From Agrypnia vestita (lineage: Eukaryota > Arthropoda > Insecta > Trichoptera > Phryganeidae): DNA of 64,000 nt. The notes beneath the pieces are model-generated. The model was not told the DNA's origin. It did no database searches and saw only the letters and a list, made by a program, of their open reading frames with translations. Below, piece after piece: positions 1 to 12,655 of this stretch. Location: positions 47,038-111,037 of the forward strand of contig JADDOH010002008.1 of assembly GCA_016648135.1 (NCBI GenBank), given 5' to 3'. The translations under genes were made by a program, and so were the position numbers. Each line of letters opens with the position of its first letter. Position 1 is the stretch's first letter.

Positions 1-910
1 TTTTATATCTGCGGTCGTTACTAGATGGCGTTAGTTGTATTTTAAAAAGTGCTACAGTCATTTTTTAATTTTTTTATTTCACACAAAGAAACTAACACCC
101 ATGACACTACATTAGATAGAGCAACATAATAATTCAATGTACAAAATAAATTTCCTAATTATTTCGAGTTTGTATCAATTGATATGTGCAAAAAAGGAAA
201 AAAAAGTTTGGATATATATCCAATTTTTGATATATATCGGATATATATAAAAAATCTGATTTTTTGATTTTTACTATAAAAATCGGATTTTTTCGAAAAC
301 TGATTATAATTCTAATAAACATAACACATTTATAACATAAACAATATATTCTTGTAAACAATAATGTTCTGATAATAAGCATGATGACAGTATTAAAGAA
401 TAAGTGATTTTAGAGAAGAAAATATTTTTAAAGGATTCTAAAAATCCAATCTTATACCCACTGAGATTAATATGATTATCAATAAAATAAAAGTATAAAA
501 TTCTGCATTTGGTTATTTTAACCGAAATACCGGTCAGGGTGAATGATGTCACCCCTAAGTAACCATCACCACATCTCTTGAACGGGTATCATAGACACAA
601 TGCAATGTTTACTTAGGCTTGACGTCACGTAGACGCCACAAGATCTGCTGGCGTTTTTGCCCGTCATTAAAAGCAGATAGATGAAAATACAATTATTTGT
701 GTAAAAATTTAGTTTATTACTGAAATAATATTGTTTTCGGTAATAGGAGATGTATACCTACATTATAGAAGGTTATTTCAAAATCTGTCATCATGCCTTT
801 TAAATTTGAAAAAAGTAGTTTTACAATTTCTCTTAATTCTAACATTGTGAGCAACCAACGAACTCAACAAAATGAGTTTAAATAATTTTCATTAGAAATT
901 ATTATTCATG
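1..910. other. AT-rich intergenic DNA, no gene seen
   Basis: Only short AT-rich reading frames without recognisable domains occur here. A stretch near 205-300 has short self-complementary TATATATC/GATATATA runs. The first bases (GTTACTAGATGGCGTTAG) resemble short segments near 25,495, 36,350 and 50,885, so the left edge probably lies inside a dispersed repeat. Confidence 0.5.
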
Positions 911-1158
911 ATGATCATTAAATTGTGTGAAAAACAAACTATGTTACCTCCGCACGAGTTTAATAATAATTTTAATACTTCAGTTTCAAGAGTCTCATCT
1001 CAAACTCTCATTGGCCTAATAATTAATAATACTTTATTCTCCCCGTCGATGATAGATTTTGTTACTCTTGAAATTTAAGTTGTAAAATATAAAATTATTA
1101 TTAAACTCACATAGAGGTAACATAGTTTATATTTTTCACCCAATTTAATTATCACTAT
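911..1158. repeat. Fold-back (hairpin) element
   Basis: The left arm (about 911-995) and the reverse complement of the right arm (about 1065-1158) align almost continuously. Both contain AACTATGTTACCTC and GAGTTTAATAATAATTTTA, around a loop of roughly 70 bp. This is the structure of a small non-autonomous DNA element (MITE) or a foldback repeat. No clear target duplication was identified. Confidence 0.75.
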
Positions 1159-3587
1159 CTTTTGGTGCTTATGTATGTTTTTTTAATATGTATTTCAAGC
1201 AGTAATAACTACATAAAGAAAAAATGGACAATTTCTTTTTGTCAAATCATAAATTTTTAATTAGCTGTATTTTTTTAAGCCACTGTATACCCTCACCCTG
1301 ACTGTGGCCATCAATATTGAATACTAACAAAGGCAAACGGATAGACTGCGGAGTAATCTACTTAGCGCAAGACAGAGTGGTGGAAGACTGCTGTCCATGC
1401 GTCCCAACGAAGAAGTTTCCATTTTTTATAAATTAATTATAAAAATGTAAGTAAAATGAAACAGAAATGTGAAAGAATCATTAAAATATCTCTACAAATG
1501 AAAAGTCATGGGACTTGTTGCGTTGCAAAAATAATTTAGTTTTATGCGGCGGTCCAGCGTGTGACGTCACAAGACCTAGACGACGCGGCTCGTATTCACT
1601 TTGTGTCTGTTGTGTGACGATTTCTACTAGATCAAATAACGTCACCGGCCTCAGTCGCCCTGCACTAAAATATGTTAACTTAAATAATCTACTTCTCAGT
1701 TATTTATTGACAGATTTCAAGATTTTTTTCACTAGTTTATTAGTTTTGATCTATATTTTAATTCCATTAAGTTAAATATAGTATTATAAACATTACGAAA
1801 CTTCTCCATTAAGATAAAGGGAATAAAGAGAAATTTTTTTAATAGTGTGTTTAGTTGAACATAATAGAATACAAAATATACAAAAAAATCTCTGCCATTC
1901 AAATGTATACGAAATACTAGATCTGTTCTTTTGTTTTCTACCATTCTTTCTTTCATATTTTGCACAGATTGATTGAGCACGTGGGGGTGGGGAAAGTTGG
2001 TTGTAAAATACTTAAAAGTCTTATAAGGAAAAATTTTATTAGGAAAATCATAATGGCATATTGTGGTTACAATGGCAAATAATACAGGTGCCATAAAACT
2101 ATACAAGATCAAAAATCACAAGAAATGACTAGTAATACAAAACAATAGTAAATTGTATATTTTACACAGCACTTAAACATATTTATAAGTAAATAGGAAT
2201 AAAAATAGATTATTCATTAAACATCTGACTTTCATAAAACAAGATTAAAATGATTTAAAACTATAATTTCGTATGGAAACAAGTAAATATGTCCTTTTCC
2301 TATTCTCAATTTCTGCTCAGTGTGAATATGATAATATATTTTGTAAACATATCAAGGGGCTGTATTTTCACAATCTTCCGATAAACTGACAAATAATTAA
2401 TCGTTGGATAAATGAATTTGTTGGTCAAGTCATAAGAGATTTCAATATGTCTTTGATTATCTATTTATGGGATAGAGTTAATCGTCAGTCATGGAATGCA
2501 TTATTAATTATATTCACTGAATAACGTTAATTATAAACAAAGATGGAAGAAAAAGAGCCCCTACAATCATAATAACACATCTATCGCAGATTCTCTTCAA
2601 TTCCTTGTTGTTTTCTGAAACTGTTTATTTCTATTGTCTATTAACAATCTTCTTATATATTTATCTGCTTAAAGTGAACGATTTATTCTCAACATTATTA
2701 AAATGTCTAATAGGTGTAATAGTAAATTTTTCAATGGCATGGACCATGTACAAAGCCTATTTGAGGATGGACAAAAAGTGTCAATATTGTTTATGTATGT
2801 GAAAAAGACCCTTTGTGACTATTCAAAAGCCTATTCATCTTCCGGGTCTGATAAAAATATGTTATCTTACAAGACACTATAGATTCTTAATATCTAAATT
2901 TTAAAACTTAACTCTAAAAATTATATTTTAAAAATTGCAATATTTTGTGGATTCATAATACTGGCTGGCAACACATAAAATAATACTTCAAAATTCTAAA
3001 TTTGTGATATGAAAGCTTATCATGTATGTATATTTATTTTGCATAAATAATAGGAATCATTTTTATGGCAGGAATATTTCGTGCAATTAATTTCAATGTA
3101 CAGTTACATTTTACTATAAAAACAGATATAGTATATTTAAATTAAAAATATGTACGTAATTATAATCTTTTAAAAGCAGATGCAGAAAAAACATGTTAAA
3201 TATCTCAGTGTAGCGCATTTTAATTATAAATATTAATATTGTCATATCGTATCCTCGAAGGAGAAACATAATTCAACTACAAATATGGCTGATAAATGCA
3301 AACATCAGTTATGATTGAATCAAATTGACTTTTGAGTCAGAGTTACTGACTCATTCATAAAGTACACAACAATGTACAAATCACAACAAATAAGAAAAAA
3401 ACTGAGAATGGTCGAAGTCATGTTTTATTTTCTCACTCAATGACTGGATGCATTCTCCCATGGACGCAATATTTCATCGCAATCTCAACACATTGAGCAA
3501 TTTCGGTGGATTGGCTGTCATTTTTTCCATCACATAAATTCCACATCATATGGCAGAAATTTGTACAGAGTAAAATAAAAAATAGCG
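1159..3587. other. AT-rich intergenic DNA, nothing recognised
   Basis: Reading frames at 1515-1775 (+), 1732-2112 (-) and 2605-2802 (+) are open but hydrophobic or low-complexity, as expected of random AT-rich sequence. None shows a known motif. No RNA gene was seen. Confidence 0.45.
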
Positions 3588-4170
3588 GTACAATCCAAGA
3601 TGATGGTCCTTGTAACAGATCCGTCTTAAAATAAGTATCTTCGATATAATTGAATGTCTTGATTTCAAAATTAAAGAGAATTGACGCTTAAATAAGTATT
3701 AAATAAAATACTACACTTTAAAGTTTTGAAAATTGCGCCATACATTTTGCGTATCAGTCGCTTTAAGGGCCATATAAAATGATATACTAAAGAAAAAGTG
3801 CTAACCATAAAGGAAAATAATATTGTGCAATAACAATTTTGTTTTATTCAAAATCAAGCCTATTAACAAAATATAAAAAGTTCCTCATATTTCTACTGTC
3901 TACAGTTTATATAAAAATTTGATATCTCTATAAATGAAATTCTCAGCATGTAAATCTTCTCTTGTCTATGATTTACACATTTTTCCTCAGATAATGACTA
4001 TGTAATATCAAAATATATGGTACAATTTTCGAAATAAATTGTAATATTTTATTTAATACTTATTTGAGCTTTTTCTTTAATTTTGTAATCAAGACATTCA
4101 GTTATATAGATATATAAGATACTTTCAGAAGGATCTGTTAAGGGACCATCATCTTGGACTTAGCCAAAAA
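3588..4170. repeat. Long inverted-repeat (fold-back) element
   Basis: The arm at about 3588-3752 pairs with the arm at about 4006-4170. Shared landmarks in opposite orientation are CCAAGATGATGGTCC, GAATGTCTTGATT and AAATAAGTATTAAATAAAAT. The arms are about 165 bp and diverged, and the roughly 250-bp loop is AT-rich and non-coding. Most likely a foldback-type MITE. Confidence 0.75.
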
Positions 4171-7100
4171 TGGCAGCTATGTAGTGCTGATCCCGAAGAA
4201 AAAGCTTTATATTGGATTATTAAGTTCAGCCTTAAGTTTAACAAAAGTTTAAACCATCCTGTCATTAAAAACATACGTAATAATTTTTTACAAGCGTTTT
4301 AAAAAATTATTTGGCAGTTTGATATTTGTCTCAATAGTATATCTAGAAAACTATAAATAGAATTCTTAAAAACTTGAGTCAATCAAATATGTCAAAAGTA
4401 ATATGAACAAGCCCGATTAATTAATTACATATTTGGATTGGAAGGTGTTGCGATTTACAAATTTAGTTTACAGAATCAGTTCAAAACACCATAAAAAATC
4501 ATTTTCAAGTTTTATTTGAGCCACATTTGGAAGGCTGTCAGAAAAAATGCAAAGTAAATTACTGGTTTTAATATAATTATAATGTTATAAAATACCATTC
4601 AGGAGGTTAGATTAAGTGAAAAATGGAAATATTGACTTCAAGATACTGTACACTAAAATGCATACTAAAAAAATGGCAAATATGGAAGAATGTTTGCAGC
4701 ATTTGGGGAGGTTGTGATTGCTTTGGGATGGACATGGAAGACTCGAGCCATAACAAAATTTATTGATTATTAACCGGATTAAATTAACAATAAACTTACA
4801 AAAAATATGATATGATTTAGAACGGCTTTTGAAAACTACTTTATCGTTACATGATTTTTAAATATTATTAAAAAAAGTTTATACACAGCAAATTCAAAAC
4901 AATGCTTTCATTAACACTGCAGTTTTAATTATCGCATTCTTGTATTGTAATGCAGAATTTTTTTTTTTTAGCAAACAATAATCTTTCCCTGATATATTTA
5001 TCTGTTAGACATGTAATGAAGTGGAGCCAAAAACCCTCACACATTCGTTTATCATTCTGGAGACTAGCAAGTTCCATTTCTCATAGCAAGAGAACCTAGT
5101 TTGAAAAATAGTGAGAATATCAATGTAGGTACCGTGTTCCTAATCAGTAATTTAAGAAATGGCAAAGAAGTGACAAAATATATAAATAGATTGAAATGTT
5201 ATATTTAAAATTTGAATTATCTCTTTATGTATGTGTTTAAATTAAATGACATAATATTACGTTTGTTACAGTTATGCATAAAAGATTTTATCACATTTTT
5301 TTGTATCGAATGTGAGGTTATTTGGCAAGGCAAAAAGGGTCCAACAGAATATATGAATCTATTTACAAACAATTTAATATATGTACCATATAGTGAGATT
5401 ATTACAATGTATATTATTAATAAATACATTAAATACTGGTGCCAAATATGAAATGAATTATCATGACTTTAGGATTATCTTAATAATAGTTGTGTACCAA
5501 TAGTTACACATTTATAACATTAGAGCTTCGCAAGCACATTCTATTTAGTTAATAGTTACTTAGAGACTTTAAAAATAAAATTGGTCGCTTAGTGATTTCT
5601 AAACTAGAAGCAGGAATCCCAATATACAAAAGTGATTTCAATGATCAATTAACACAATGCCATGTTTAATTCCAAATACAATATCTAAATTTTGGTGTCA
5701 TTGTTAATTTTAACAAAATTTTTTGAGTAGTATGTCAGGGGTCTATTGAATAAACAGCTTCAGAATGAAAATTAGTGTTTCGTTTCGGGTTCTTAAACGG
5801 TCGGTCTCTAAAAGAAGACTACAATAATTACGATGATGCAATGAGTCTAAATATGTAATTTGGTGATAATTGTGGAGCGGGAGTGCTCCTAATAGAATTA
5901 TGCTCGTTCTAGGGATTCCTACATTTATTTATTAACAACACTAAAATTATAGTGAAGTATAAAGTAAGGGTTCATCAAATGCATTTATATACTCAAATAT
6001 AGTAATTGCATTACTCTAGATATCCGATGCATTTCTTAATATCAATATTTGTTATATATATTTAAGGAGTGTAATGCACATATGGCCTTTACAAATATGA
6101 TAATTCTTCAGATCAAAAGCACCTACAAGCCCTAGAATATAAGTGATATCAAAACTAACTTTAACTTTGTTTACAAGTAAAGCTTTTAAACATATGTTGT
6201 TATTCCGACATTTTCTACATTTTTTGATCCCGTGTTATAAAAATTGTGTATACAATGCAAATTCTTCAATTCATTTCCTAATTACACTTATATGACGGTG
6301 CCTTTAGATTAATGGCTGTTTCATGAGAATTCGCATATTATTTTTATTTGAATGTGCCCCTCATCTCAGATTTTGTTTTTTTTCTATGGTATACGCCAAT
6401 TTTTGATGTTTTTTTCGCACAAAATTTGTGATCTTTTTTCTGTGGTATCTTAATATAAATGGACTAGAACTACTATTGCATAATATTTATAAACTTTTAA
6501 AATACAAGTACGTAAAGAAAGCAGTACTTATCTACTTTATAGGTAGGGAGTTGTGCAATTGATATTGATATGCATTTTTATTAAATATTATAAAATTCAC
6601 AATTTTTTTATCAACTATTAATTAGTTGCACAGATCGAAATTAAATTTGTCAGTGACTCACATATACTTGTATGTAGCAAGATTTTTACAAAATTGCGAC
6701 ATTCACTTGAAAAACTCTCTGATTATACAAGGAATGTAAGATAAATAAGGATAGAAAAATAGTTGAGAATGTCACCGAGAATTTTGAATTAATAATGAAC
6801 AATCATATCCAGGAAAAACTAAATTGATTTTTAACTATAAATATCTGAGATGGGAGGGCACATAGAAATAAACAAGTTGATTTGACATGAAACTTGCCTT
6901 ATTTTATTTTAAAACTTTTAAAGAGTTTAACAAATTTGACTAGATTTTGAAAAGAATTTCAATATTATTATTTTAAATTTAGTAACAACTTAGCTACGAT
7001 TCTCATAATTTCACAAGTAAATTAAATATCTTTTCTGGCCCCGCCTCCAACACAAAATAGAAATGCCAATTATATTTTGGATTTCATTCTACGATGTTGC

Positions 7101-7453
7101 AAATATTTATGAAATTGTATGACAAATCGCTAAAATGTGGTATTACTTATTAGTCAAACCTAAGGACGAGGGAGGGTAACGTAAAGCGACATGATAAAGT
7201 GCAAAATTTTTCATCTTTAGTAAGTTGTGTACCTAAATGTACATAATTTGTCAGATGTGCGGAGACGTGGCCACAACCTAAAACTCTTATAAATATAATG
7301 ACTTTTTGAGATTTTTGACTATTCATATAAAAATACTTGAAATGTAGTGACATTGTATACTGTGTTAATGAAGATATGATAATTGTGTTTTAAGATAAGA
7401 TTCTCGAGATTTAGGGAATGTGTGAAATTATTTTTTTTAAGTTATATCGAATA
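4171..7453. other. AT-rich DNA downstream of the Patj-like ORF, may hold its 3' UTR
   Basis: No convincing gene or RNA. On the minus strand, an AATAAA polyadenylation signal (plus-strand TTTATT) near 6903 lies about 0.55 kb past the stop codon of the Patj-like ORF and could end its transcript. Plus-strand 7431-7438 is a run of 8 T (8 A on the minus strand) just past the stop; by itself it does not show a retrocopy tail. Confidence 0.4.
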
Positions 7454-9493
7454 TTAACTGGAAACCTTAGTCGCTAATGTTTCACTATTGCTACTATATT
7501 TACTGCAGTGTTCAGTGGAAGGGAGTGGTCTTGCTATGCCTAGGGTAACAATTCCGAGCGGAGCACTTTTCAAAGAGTGAACAGCTTGATCTAATGACAC
7601 ATTCTTAATACTTATGCCGTTTACAGAGAGCAGTCGATCACCGGGGGATACTTGGCCGTGTTTCTCCGCGGCTCCTCCCGGAACCAAACTTCGCACAACT
7701 ATCACAGTTCCTTCGGGGTCTATCGGGTCTTGGTAATCCAATATTGAAAAGCCTAGCCCTTGTTCCCCTTTCATCACCTCCACAAATATTTCTTCATCAT
7801 TCCACATAGCGAGGTTGGACACGCAATCTAGGGAGTGTGATTTCTTGGAAATGGAATGATCAGTCAACGTTGCGGTGCTCGAGGTGTTTATAGAGCCGTC
7901 AGAATGTGATTTAATCATCGCTGCTATGTTGTGAATACTTCCTGATATTATTTTACGTGCCTCGAAGCCTTCTCTGTCTTGCGACATATTGATGAGTGGT
8001 CTCGGTCCGGTGTCGATGGAATTCCGAGCGCAGACAAGTCGGACACTCGAAGGAAGTTCTTTTAAAATAGACACCACTTCCGTGTGCTTCAGTCCGTGTA
8101 AACAGTGCTCATTAACTTGGAGCAGTTCATCACCGGCTTGTAGCGCCCCCTGCAAGCCCACAGGTCCTTGGGGGAGAATAGATCTGATATAATGATGGGG
8201 TCGGAGTTCTTGTCCGCCTTCCACATCTACAGTTCCTTCTAGGCTGATTCCCAGACCTGACAGCTTTTTTATATCGGCAATTATTATGTCTTTATCATCT
8301 CCTATCTGTTCGCTCCACTTGTTTTTGTAGGAATCTATGTCTAAATGTGCGTCGAGATCTTTTTCAATTTCCTCCGCAGGTGGGTCGTCCATTTCTTCAG
8401 GTTCGAGAAAAGTAGAATCGATAGTCGTATGAGATTCGGGTTCCATTTCGATTCCAGTAAAACTTTCTCCATTGTCTGTCTGCATCTGGAACCAAGATAG
8501 GGTCGTGACAGAAGCCGAGGGCGGGGACGGAGGGGAATCTTCTCTCCAAAGAGCGAGTTGGAGATGCTCGTACTTCGGCCCTCTAAGATATCTTTCTAAA
8601 ACTAATGCTACTGATATGCCTGTGTTTCTTAAAATCTCTACAGCTTGCGGGTTTGTTTTTCCGCTCAAAGAAACTCCGTCCACTTCGATGATGCGGTCAT
8701 TGATTTTAATTTTTCCACTGAGCTCCGCCGCACTGCCTTCGATGATACTCTTCACAAATATACCAGACAGTTCTTCTTTCTCACACACATAACCTGCCAC
8801 CGTGACCCCGAGCCCGTACACATTCTTATTAAGGAGCACTGATATAACTTCCATTTCTGGTGGACTGGGCAGCTGGGGAACCATTTCCGGTGGTAAGGAA
8901 AGAGTGATGACCGGAGAAGTAGGATTGATCATCAACGGGTGCTGTCCAATTGCCATAGGATTCCTCCCCACAATATCCACAAACGCAGCGATGGGGAATG
9001 GCAAATGAGACTCTGGTGTGGAGCTGTTATCATGACACGGCTCTTCGTAGCACTGCGGGATGGCATTGTAAGTCTCGTTGTAACCGTTTTCGATTAGATG
9101 TCTATCTAGCTGCTCGGGGTCGGATAATATCTTGGTGGGTACGATGGGCGCGTGATTGCCCAGGGCCCTGAAATCGGAGGATGTGGGGTCTACGGGCCGG
9201 GCGACCAGGAGTCTCACCTGGTTGCCCGACTGCCGGAGAACCGCGGCGACTTGCTCGGAGCTGTAGCCTCGCAGATTGACGGCCCCGACCTGCAGCACGT
9301 GGTCACCGCCCTGCAGACGACCGTCCTTGTCCGCGGCACTTCCCGGAATGATGAATTTTATAACCACACCTGTGCTCCTCCCCCCTACGATGTTGAAACC
9401 TAATCCATTGCCGTCGTTGACTAAATCGATCACTTCCACCTGCGCCCATTCTGTACTGAGCACCATCTCGCAAGGGCCGGAGTACTTAACCAT
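7454..9493 (-). CDS. Patj: Patj-like scaffold protein with four PDZ domains, no L27 domain
   Basis: An uninterrupted 679-residue frame. Four PDZ domains are visible, each with its carboxylate-binding loop: PDZ1 about 17-99 (GLGFNIVGG at 30-38), PDZ2 about 214-301 (YGLGVTVAG, 226-234), PDZ3 about 402-490 (GLGISLEG, 413-420) and PDZ4 about 567-657 (GLGFSILD, 579-586). Domain number and order, and the PDZ2 stretch around KNVYGLGVTVAGY, fit insect Patj. That protein works with Crumbs and Stardust/Pals1 as an apical polarity scaffold, and binding to Stardust uses an N-terminal L27 domain that is absent here. The ATG has a good context (taaATGG) and an in-frame TAA directly before it. An upstream exon could therefore join only inside the ORF, for example at GCGAG just before the second methionine (M10). 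A donor-like CAA/GTAAGT on the minus strand near 9810 could end a 5' leader exon. The absence of introns over 2 kb suggests either a single large exon of the native gene or a retrocopy. The reading frame shows no decay. Family call firm, gene status less so. Confidence 0.85.
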   Translation of the reverse strand: MVKYSGPCEMVLSTEWAQVEVIDLVNDGNGLGFNIVGGRSTGVVIKFIIPGSAADKDGRLQGGDHVLQVGAVNLRGYSSEQVAAVLRQSGNQVRLLVARPVDPTSSDFRALGNHAPIVPTKILSDPEQLDRHLIENGYNETYNAIPQCYEEPCHDNSSTPESHLPFPIAAFVDIVGRNPMAIGQHPLMINPTSPVITLSLPPEMVPQLPSPPEMEVISVLLNKNVYGLGVTVAGYVCEKEELSGIFVKSIIEGSAAELSGKIKINDRIIEVDGVSLSGKTNPQAVEILRNTGISVALVLERYLRGPKYEHLQLALWREDSPPSPPSASVTTLSWFQMQTDNGESFTGIEMEPESHTTIDSTFLEPEEMDDPPAEEIEKDLDAHLDIDSYKNKWSEQIGDDKDIIIADIKKLSGLGISLEGTVDVEGGQELRPHHYIRSILPQGPVGLQGALQAGDELLQVNEHCLHGLKHTEVVSILKELPSSVRLVCARNSIDTGPRPLINMSQDREGFEARKIISGSIHNIAAMIKSHSDGSINTSSTATLTDHSISKKSHSLDCVSNLAMWNDEEIFVEVMKGEQGLGFSILDYQDPIDPEGTVIVVRSLVPGGAAEKHGQVSPGDRLLSVNGISIKNVSLDQAVHSLKSAPLGIVTLGIARPLPSTEHCSKYSSNSETLATKVSS

Positions 9494-10692
9494 TTACTCT
9501 TTGTTTATAATTGACGGTAATGTATTTTACGGAACAATTTATCGATGTTCCATTGTAGGTTAGGTATTACATTTGTCATGATTTTCAGCAGTAAATTATT
9601 ATCACAGTTCGATAAACAGAAATCGTTTCGATAATAAATATACTTTTAATTAATAATACAGTGAGATCGTTGAGAAAAATGTAAAAAAATGTTAATAATA
9701 AATGACATTTACATACGTGTGATATTAGCGTCAAATGCTGCGTTGCGGGGGTCTTGCCAGTTCATTTAAATGTGTAAAACATTGTTTTTCATTTCGGCAG
9801 TCGGTACTTACTTGATAAATCTTAAATAGTGACATCTTTCGTAGAAATAACAAAGATGTCTTCAACAAGTAAGATTTAATAAACACATGAACCTTGATCT
9901 AAATGTGCGTGTGTATATTGAATGACAGATGCCACTGCACTATTGTTTACTTTTTCAGAAACAAATGTACGGTACGGAATGATGTTTCAACGTGAAAAAT
10001 CTGAGAATTTTTAGACGTGATACGTTCATACTGAAATTGCTAATCTGTAAAACTGAATCACAACCATGAACCATACCGTAAACAAAAAACTTCTTTATAA
10101 TTCTGTAAAGAACACTTTATCATTTCGTTATTTATTCATTATATCGTAATCTTAAAAGTAAAAACTTATTTTAAACGTAAATAAATTATAAATGTACCTG
10201 TACATATTTTTTTCTAAACTTTTTAAATTCTTAAGTGGCGACATCTTTTGTTGAAAAAATACCTTGCTTTGGAAATATCCGAGACATAAGCCTCGGTTGG
10301 AAGAGTATTCAAAAACAGATGCCGCTAAATTATTATTTTTTGATCATGTATTTCTTCTTTATAACATACACGTAAAAATCTATAAATAGTGCTAATGCCA
10401 ATCGCAAATATGCATGGAGCTAAATACTGCAATTTATTTTTCCTACATTGATTAATAAGTTAATGATGTGGTTACACACTTATTAGAATTATTCCAATTT
10501 TGTTTATTGTACTTTTAACCTCATTGTTTCCATAATGCTGTTCAGTTGTCATTCTATTTCTTTTTTATAATTTTAATTCATTGCGATGTTTCGACGGTCC
10601 CTAGGGGAACTGGGGGCAAGATGGAGACGCTAAGCTAAAACAATACACGGTATTTATAATCACAACGTTTTCATTTACTTATGATATATCAG
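9494..10692. other. Upstream region of the Patj-like ORF
   Basis: AT-rich, no other gene seen. A donor-like CAAGTAAGT lies on the minus strand at 9806-9814 and might mark a 5' UTR intron for the Patj-like ORF. The motif GACATCTTT recurs at about 9830, 9853 (inverted) and 10,240, so part of the tract is probably an old dispersed repeat. No TATA box or other core promoter could be assigned. Confidence 0.35.
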
Positions 10693-10929
10693 CAGGGGCG
10701 TGCAGTGAGAACAAGATGCATGATTTTTATTTAAACATATATTTAAATAAAAATTGAAAGTAATTAATAAATGCCAGAATATTATGAAATATTATAATCA
10801 GAATAATACGTTAATTATTGTGATAGGAATACTATGAGATTTAAGTTATTTCTTATCCCTTATTTCGGTTTCTTTTCAAAATACATGATTAGGAAAAGTT
10901 ATTCTTCTTGTTATCACTGCACGCCCCTG
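10693..10929. mobile_element. Small DNA element with CAGGGGCGTGCAGTGA inverted ends
   Basis: It begins CAGGGGCGTGCAGTGA and ends TCACTGCACGCCCCTG, a perfect 16-bp terminal inverted repeat. A subterminal AGAACAAG pairs with the CTTCTTGTT run at the other end. The 237-bp body is AT-rich and non-coding. Related copies lie at 16,908-17,144, 25,679-25,927 and 58,824-59,052, and the larger 48,873-49,774 element has similar ends. No target duplication was clear here. Confidence 0.8.
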
Positions 10930-11258
10930 CATATTACTTATTTATCAAAATACAAATTGGCATATTCTTTAGAAAGTTAATAATTCACTTAATGATATAT
11001 ATTTTTTTTAAGTTGGAAAAACATCTTGCCCCTGATAAGGGTAAGGTGGGGTACGAAAAAGGGGGTAGTATTTATTTTCATAATTACATCTCAGATGGAG
11101 GGATGTTAAGCCAAACAGTCGTCTTTCCATATGCTGTAAGTGTGTCGCTATCTTTCTTCTTTTTTTCATTGAATACTTACTGATTTAAAAGGACCAAATG
11201 ACACATCGATCATTGATAGGTACTTATGTGTATTTTCATAAAGTTTGAATTGAGTCAA

Positions 11259-11386
11259 TGTGGGTAGGTACCTACAGTGCGTAATACGCGCATTGTTCCG
11301 TTGTGTCTTGCAGATACACCCCTGTCGTATCCGTAAACTAAACACAACGAAACAATGCGCGTATTATGCATTGTAACCCACACTAA
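11259..11386. repeat. Palindromic MITE, family with CAATTGA-type flanks
   Basis: Near-complete hairpin: GTGGGTA, then GTGCGTAATACGCGCATTG and CGTTGTGT, is mirrored by ACACAACG, CAATGCGCGTATTATGCA and CCCACAC. Related hairpins occur at 57,785-57,890 and 59,495-59,614, each flanked by an AATTGAGTT or AATTGAATT type sequence. Confidence 0.8.
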
Positions 11387-11938
11387 TCTTGATGATGAGA
11401 AAATGTCTTGCGATGAATTTTCCAACAGCTGAAGTTCATCGCCATCTCTTACGCCTGATAAAAGAAACAGAGATGAGGAGACTGGATAAAGTGTCACTCG
11501 CGAAGCTGTGATTTTTGGGATTGTTTCAACAAATGACAAATAAAAATAATAGTCAGGGTCAGGGTCAAGAAAAGAACGCTAGCGAGATTGACTATTACTT
11601 GAAGACACTTTGCAACCGTAGTAGGTATATGGTGGTCAGCTAATTCAAAACAGTGCCCAAATTTGACAAATTTGCTAGAATATAACGTTATCTCCTTTCG
11701 GCAGCGTAAGTATACAGCGAGATTATTTTATGAAGCCGGTAAACTTTAAAAAAATCAGTAAAATGCAGAAAAACAACAATTCATCATAATTTGCCACTGT
11801 TTAATTTTGAACACTAATCAATTTCTGGATGAAATAAATAATAAGCAATGTGGTTTAGCAGTATGATTTTTGTTTGCTTACAAGTATTTCCTTTTGTCAA
11901 TCAATCAATTTTTTGGCGTTAATTTCATGAAATTTTCG

Positions 11939-12040
11939 CAGTTTTATGAATATCCGGTATCTGCCGGATATCGAGCTACTATCCGATATTCGGCCGGATA
12001 GTAAAACTGGGCCGGATATCCGTTTCAATCCTAATAATAA
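11939..12040. repeat. ATCCGG-rich repeat, probable transposon terminus
   Basis: Degenerate direct and inverted copies of TATCCGG/CCGGATA are packed into about 80 bp and end in GGATATCCGTTTCAATCCT. Such ATCCGGTAT clusters are typical of the ends of some non-autonomous DNA transposons. The partner end was not located. Confidence 0.5.
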
Positions 12041-12426
12041 CACTCTAGACTAGTGATTCTGCGTCAGGATACCCGGGAGTTCCCCACTTTCTTCCCGGAA
12101 GTTTTTTTTTGTTTAAAATCCGATTTATGAGTATGTGCATAATACATTTTATTTTTTTAAATAAAATTCTTATGGTTGAGAGCCTCTGAAACGACCGATT
12201 GGCATTGTAAGAAAGCAGGTTCAAAAATACACCAATTTTAGCAGATAATTCGGCGTAAGTATTATGAAAATAACAATATTGCTATTTTGGTGATAGTTAT
12301 CTCAATCCTTAATAGACGATAATAATATTCACTTAATAATAAATAAACGAGACTAAGATTTAGGAAGGTGTCCCTATCAATATTTTCTTGAGAGAGAAAG
12401 AGGTCGAGAGATAGAAGCATCTGTTC

Positions 12427-12655
12427 AACTAATTAACCATCATGCCGTTTCTTCGCAGGGGCAGGCAGAGCGGATATTCTTCTATCTTGTCACACCACTT
12501 TTGCTTCGGCTACATTCATACATCTTCTCATGCAAGCTCTACGGTTGTTGAGGCTTTTAACAGGGCCCTCCTCCAATATTTATAGTATCTGATCATGCCA
12601 GGTTTGTCGCGGACGCCCTTTATTCCTGTCAGCATAGCATCTGTCCTGTAGCATC
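12427..12655 (-). mobile_element. LINE 3' end, decayed (family A)
   Basis: The plus strand reads CTAATTAACCATCATGCCGTTTC, then blocks encoding on the minus strand the reverse-transcriptase C-terminal tail (CGACAAACCTGGCATGAT, matching the R-P-x-x-x-W-H-D motif of better copies). The same 3' segment recurs at 29,697-30,090, 30,575-31,080, 37,893-38,139, 53,120-53,465 and 54,795-55,080, all on the minus strand. Truncated with no intact frame. Confidence 0.7.

Noticed and set aside
7989..9563. Several plus-strand frames across the Patj-like gene
   Set aside because: Antisense shadows of a coding sequence with four clear PDZ domains.
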